Shown here in pieces: positions 13,852 through 16,737 of a DNA stretch of 16,737 nt (its first letter is position 1; each line of letters begins with the position of its first letter). The position numbers and the translations under genes are program-made. The DNA comes from JBGLNJ01 sp964353405 (GTDB lineage Bacteria > Chloroflexota > Anaerolineae > Fen-1058). The notes beneath the pieces were generated by a model. That model had not been told where the DNA came from. It did not search any database and saw only the letters and a list, made by a program, of their open reading frames with translations. Where the stretch lies: positions 1 through 16,737 of the forward strand of contig CAYGWJ010000151.1 of NCBI GenBank assembly GCA_964353405.1, in the 5' to 3' direction.

Positions 13852-15789
13852 TTAATCTATCTGATACGGCACATCGGTAATCACGATCCCTGGTTTGAAC
13901 AATAATGCCAGGCGCAACCACGTGGCCGCCTGGGCATGAAGCAGATTGTGCCACCAGCGGCGCGGCACAAACTGCGGCACCACAATGGTAATGGTCTCGT
14001 TGGGCTGGCGTTGGGCCGTGATCTCTTCAATGTACTCTAGCAGTGGCTCTACCAGTAGCCGATAGGGAGAGTCCAGAATGACCAGCCGTACTCCCTCTCC
14101 CCACATTTCCCACTTGCGCCGCACATTCTCGGCCTCAGCGGGGTCAATCGAGACGTGCACGGCTGTGACGTCGTCGGAGAGCAGGCGAGCGTAGCGCAGC
14201 GCCGCCAGCGTGCCTTGGTGCACCCCGCTGGCGAACAGAATCACACGGTGGCGCGCGATGTGCGGCGGGGTGTCATAATGCTCCAACGAGAGATGCGCCG
14301 CCAAGTCACGGTAGTGGCGATGGATGGCAAAGAAGCCGGCCACCAGCGCGGGCGTGAGCAGAACCACGATCCACGCCCCATCGCGAAACTTGGTGATTGC
14401 AAAGACGAGCGTGACCACTGCCGTGCAGACGGCGCCAAAGCCATTGACGACCATCTTGAACATCCAGCCGGACTCGTAGCGCAGGGTAGAGCCGCGCTCG
14501 CGCACCTCCTGCCCAGTCGCCAGGTGCCCGACCTTCCACCAGCGGCGCGCCATGCCCACCTGCGAGAGTGTGAAGGAGAGGAATACCCCAATCGCCCATA
14601 GGGGGACAAGGGCCGTCACGCTGGCGCGAAAGATTACGATCAACAGCGAAGCAATCACGGCCAAGGCCACGATACCCTGCGAGTAGACCAGCCGGCTGCC
14701 TCGGAAGGTGAGTTGCCGGGGCAGAAAGCCATCCCCTGCGTGCAGAGCACCCAGGCGGGGAAAGTCAGCGAAGGCAGTATTGGTCGCCAGGATCAGAATG
14801 ATTGTCGTCGCGGTGATGGTGCCCAGGTACAAAAGGCCCCGTCCCCCGTAGGCCGTGCGCGCCAGTTGTGAGATCACCGTCTCCTCTTCCGAAGGCAGCG
14901 CGCCGATCTGACCGAGCAGGAAAGTGATCCCCAGGAAGAGGCTCCCTAGGATGAGCGACATCCAGACCATGGTGATCCGCGCATTGTAGCTGCGCGGCTC
15001 CTTGAAAGCTGTGACACCATTGGAGATGCACTCTACCCCGGTGAGAGCCGTGGTGCCGTTGGAAAAGGCGCGCAGGATCAGGAACAGCGTCACCGGCTGC
15101 GCGACACTCACCATCTCCAGGGGAGGAGGGTCCACCACGCCGCCGAGCGTCCCTGTCAGGTAGCGGAAGAAAGCCACGCCAACGGTGAGGTACGTCATCA
15201 CCAGGAAAAAATAAGTGGGGATGGCAAAGGTCGTGCCCGACTCTTTTACGCCGCGCAGGTTGGCCAGCATGATGAGAAACACCATCCCAACGCCCAAGAT
15301 CACCCGGTAGGGGAAAAGGACAGGATACGCCGAGACAATTTGCGCCACGCCCGAAGAGACCGCCACCGCTGCCAGCAGGACGTAATCCGTGAGCAGCGCG
15401 GCGCCGGCCGTCTGGGCGGCGACTTCTCCCAGGTTGTCGCGGGCCACGATGTAGGCTCCACCCCCGCCCGGATACGCCTGGATGGTCTGCTGATAGGAGA
15501 CAGTGACGATCGCCAGGAGGATGGTAACGACCACTGAGATGGGAAAGGCGTAGCTAAAGCCCGCTGTCCCGGCGGCGGCCAGGATGACCAACATTTCCTG
15601 GGGGGCGTAGGCAATGGAAGAAAGCGCGTCGGCGGCAAACACGGCCAGACCAATCACCTTGCCAACGGTCTGATGCGGAGCATCGGCGGTCGGCAAGGGG
15701 CGGCCAATCAGCCAGGTCCGCCACGAGCGAGGCGGCCGATATTCTGTTGTGCGCCGCAATATGGTGGTTCGGTCTTCTTCGGTACTCAT
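13852..15789 (-). CDS. APC-superfamily permease with C-terminal cytosolic domain, KimA-like potassium transporter
   Basis: A 645-aa protein. After a basic N-terminus comes the conserved FAADALSSIAYAPQE (residues 51-65) and, after a hydrophobic segment, YPGGGGAYIVARDNLGE (106-122), as in KimA/YdaO-type and related amino-acid/polyamine-organocation transporters. About twelve hydrophobic segments run to residue ~490. The last ~145 residues are soluble (VILFASGVHQGTLAALRYAR, then LSDDVTAVHVSIDP), resembling a UspA-like domain. B. subtilis KimA is a proton-coupled high-affinity potassium importer of similar size and layout. The two RCK proteins downstream support a potassium role, though other APC members carry amino acids and this cannot be settled by sequence alone. 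ATG 15789 has no clear Shine-Dalgarno sequence; a folded RNA element ends 21 bases upstream. Confidence 0.9.
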   Translation of the reverse strand: MSTEEDRTTILRRTTEYRPPRSWRTWLIGRPLPTADAPHQTVGKVIGLAVFAADALSSIAYAPQEMLVILAAAGTAGFSYAFPISVVVTILLAIVTVSYQQTIQAYPGGGGAYIVARDNLGEVAAQTAGAALLTDYVLLAAVAVSSGVAQIVSAYPVLFPYRVILGVGMVFLIMLANLRGVKESGTTFAIPTYFFLVMTYLTVGVAFFRYLTGTLGGVVDPPPLEMVSVAQPVTLFLILRAFSNGTTALTGVECISNGVTAFKEPRSYNARITMVWMSLILGSLFLGITFLLGQIGALPSEEETVISQLARTAYGGRGLLYLGTITATTIILILATNTAFADFPRLGALHAGDGFLPRQLTFRGSRLVYSQGIVALAVIASLLIVIFRASVTALVPLWAIGVFLSFTLSQVGMARRWWKVGHLATGQEVRERGSTLRYESGWMFKMVVNGFGAVCTAVVTLVFAITKFRDGAWIVVLLTPALVAGFFAIHRHYRDLAAHLSLEHYDTPPHIARHRVILFASGVHQGTLAALRYARLLSDDVTAVHVSIDPAEAENVRRKWEMWGEGVRLVILDSPYRLLVEPLLEYIEEITAQRQPNETITIVVPQFVPRRWWHNLLHAQAATWLRLALLFKPGIVITDVPYQID

Positions 15790-15810
15790 CTAGTTTTCGC
15801 CCACTGCTGG

Positions 15811-15869
15811 ATCAGGCAACCTCACGGGGCATCCGAATGCCCGGTCACCCGATTCTCTAGACGCCTGAT
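15811..15869 (-). promoter_or_regulatory. Structured 5' leader of the permease/TrkA operon
   Basis: In RNA sense the element opens with AUCAGGC and closes with GCCUGAU (a perfect seven-base outer stem). Inside is the hairpin GGGCAU-UCGG-AUGCCC, extended outward past a mismatch by two pairs, leaving asymmetric internal strands (GUCUAGAGAAUCGGGUG on one side, GAGGUU on the other). It ends 21 bases before the permease ATG, where a ribosome would load, so it could be a riboswitch or protein-binding element controlling translation. It does not match my memory of the ydaO/c-di-AMP riboswitch that precedes kimA in Bacillus. Just upstream on the same strand lie AGGAGG (15874-15879) and TTGACG (15890-15895), without a convincing -10. 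Confidence 0.45.
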
Positions 15870-15930
15870 GGTGCCTCCTGTGTGTCAGCCGTCAAGAGGC
15901 GAGTCATGGCGCGAAGCATCATACAAGCCG

Positions 15931-16500
15931 CTACTGCGTGTGGAATTCAGGCTCAGCGGTTCCCAAAATCGGCGATGAAATAGTGACCGTTCCCGGCGGG
16001 AATGATCCCGCCGCGCGCTTTTGATTGATCAGCATGATGAGGACCAGCAGCGCCAGCGCCAGCGTGATGCGATAGGGCCACAAGACGGGAAAGGCCGAGG
16101 CAATCGCCGCCACGCCGGCCGTCAGGCTCACCGCCGCCGTGAGCAAATAGTCAATCAGCAATGCCGCCGCCGCCACCAATCCTGCGCCAGTTCCCAGGTT
16201 CGAGCGGGCGACGATCCACGATCCGCCGCCGGACGGATAACCGTGGACAGTCTGGAAATAGGACACGGCGACGACGGTGAGCAGAGCCGCGATGGCCAAC
16301 CCAATCGGCCAGGCCAGCAGCAGCCCCGCGCTCCCGGCTACGACCAGGCCGAGGTAGATTTCTTCGTTGGCATAGGCGATGGACGAGAGCGCGTCCGGCG
16401 AAAAAGTGGCCAGGGCGCGTATCTTGTTCAACCGCTTTTCTGCCAGTTGGTGGGTGGGTAGGGGAGAGCCGATCAGTAGGTCTTTGAGTGAGTTGGGCAT
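15931..16500 (-). pseudogene. N-terminal fragment of an APC permease paralog
   Basis: From ATG 16500 about 160 residues match the start of the intact permease downstream: MPNSLKDLLIGSPLPTHQ, DALSSIAYANEE (36-47), YPSGGGSWIVARSNLG, then the hydrophobic segment ending LVLIMLINQ. In the intact gene this is followed by NLRGVKESGTTF and nine further membrane segments. Here the homology stops near base 16020 and the frame runs 29 residues through unrelated sequence to a stop at 15931. The product, 189 aa with about four membrane segments, is unlikely to be functional. Like the intact gene it lacks a Shine-Dalgarno sequence (ACTAG lies just ahead of both start codons). Confidence 0.8.
15994..16013. 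repeat. Perfect hairpin at the breakpoint of the permease fragment
   Basis: CGGCGGGA-ATGA-TCCCGCCG is an eight-base perfect inverted repeat lying within 10-20 bases of the point where permease homology ends. On the plus strand it is followed by CGCGCTTTT. It may mark the deletion or insertion junction or serve as a leftover terminator. Confidence 0.5.
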
Positions 16501-16558
16501 TGACTAGTCTAAAGAAAACACAACCCCGGCTTTTTCCGAGAAGCGATTCTATAATAGC

Positions 16559-16737
16559 TCAACGACTGCCATAGTGAACTATAAAGCAATATTTCCACCC
16601 GACCTTGGCAATCCCCACTCCGATTTCTGTATAGGCGTTACTGAGCAAGTCTTGGCGATGCACATCGTTCGGCGGCGTCTCGTTGTACCAAAACGCGACC
16701 GCGCTGGCTGGATCGTTGGCCTGCACCCAGCTCTCGC
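16559..16737 (-). CDS. CAP-domain (SCP-like) protein, C-terminal end
   Basis: The last 58 residues of a gene that begins outside the window. They read ESWVQANDPASAVAFWYNET, then PPNDVHRQDLLSNAYTEIGV, then GIAKVGWKYCFIVHYGSR and a TGA stop at 16559-16561. The order W-Y-N-E, H-R-x-x-L-L, TEIGVG and the final aromatic strand is that of bacterial CAP/SCP-like domains (PF00188), which are usually secreted. The histidine and glutamate of the CAP cavity can be seen in HRQ and TEIG. It ends 58 bases before the permease fragment's start codon and is oriented the same way. Confidence 0.85.
   Translation of the reverse strand, partial: ESWVQANDPASAVAFWYNETPPNDVHRQDLLSNAYTEIGVGIAKVGWKYCFIVHYGSR

Noticed and set aside
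15811..15869. ydaO-type (c-di-AMP) riboswitch before the KimA-like gene
   Set aside because: Expected from Bacillus kimA, but the length is far too short and the conserved blocks of that class are not visible; reported only as an unnamed structured leader.
15825..15869. Leader peptide starting after AGGAGG at 15874-15879
   Set aside because: The only codon at proper spacing is ATC, a very rare start; the 15-codon frame ending in TGA has no supporting feature.
1..16737. Prophage, integrative element or anti-phage defence island
   Set aside because: No integrase, transposase, phage structural, toxin-antitoxin, restriction or reverse-transcriptase motifs were seen; the tRNA has no partial 3' duplicate that would signal an attachment site.

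Overview
The window is GC-rich bacterial DNA. It has Shine-Dalgarno starts, sigma-70-like promoters, one tRNA and no phage, transposase or CRISPR genes. The gene mix (family 5 solute-binding protein, YtcJ-type amidohydrolases, paired RCK/TrkA genes beside an APC permease, a CAP-domain protein, lineage-limited hypotheticals) would fit an environmental Chloroflexota (Anaerolineae-like) chromosome. That assignment is inference; no marker gene in the window fixes it.

Left region (1-7051), amide/amino-compound metabolism. The C-terminal part of a peptide-type ABC solute-binding protein is followed by a hairpin and an amidohydrolase-3 (YtcJ-like) gene. That gene converges, with a 16-bp overlap, on a second amidohydrolase-3 gene. 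A divergent promoter region then leads into a two-gene operon: an alanine-racemase-family protein and a TrzA/SAH-deaminase-type amidohydrolase. Both enzymes of this pair keep their core cofactor or metal residues but have lost family signature residues, so their substrates may not be the textbook ones. Uptake of a peptide-like or N-acylated compound, hydrolysis and racemisation is a reasonable but unproven reading.

Middle region (6961-11482). A large hypothetical protein of 683 aa with its own promoter is followed by a small hypothetical ORF on the same strand. A tRNA-Cys(GCA) has a clear promoter and terminator. A RecJ-like DHH/DHHA1 gene is broken by three separate lesions: a one-base frameshift, an in-frame TGA, and a palindromic MITE-like insertion flanked by a GCTAG duplication.

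Right region (11483-16737). An in-frame chimera joins the N-terminal part of a sugar ABC permease to the C-terminal tail of a sugar-binding protein. Beyond it lies a leftward three-gene operon: a KimA-like APC-superfamily permease with a C-terminal cytosolic domain, then two single-module RCK/TrkA proteins, probably a potassium-uptake unit. The operon is bracketed by two pieces of permease paralogs, an N-terminal piece upstream and a C-terminal piece downstream. A compact structured RNA leader lies just before the permease start. The window ends in the C-terminus of a CAP-domain (SCP-like) protein.

The most informative signal is genome decay and rearrangement: a triply damaged recJ-like gene, a small palindromic element with target duplication, a permease/binding-protein fusion, and permease fragments flanking an intact operon.
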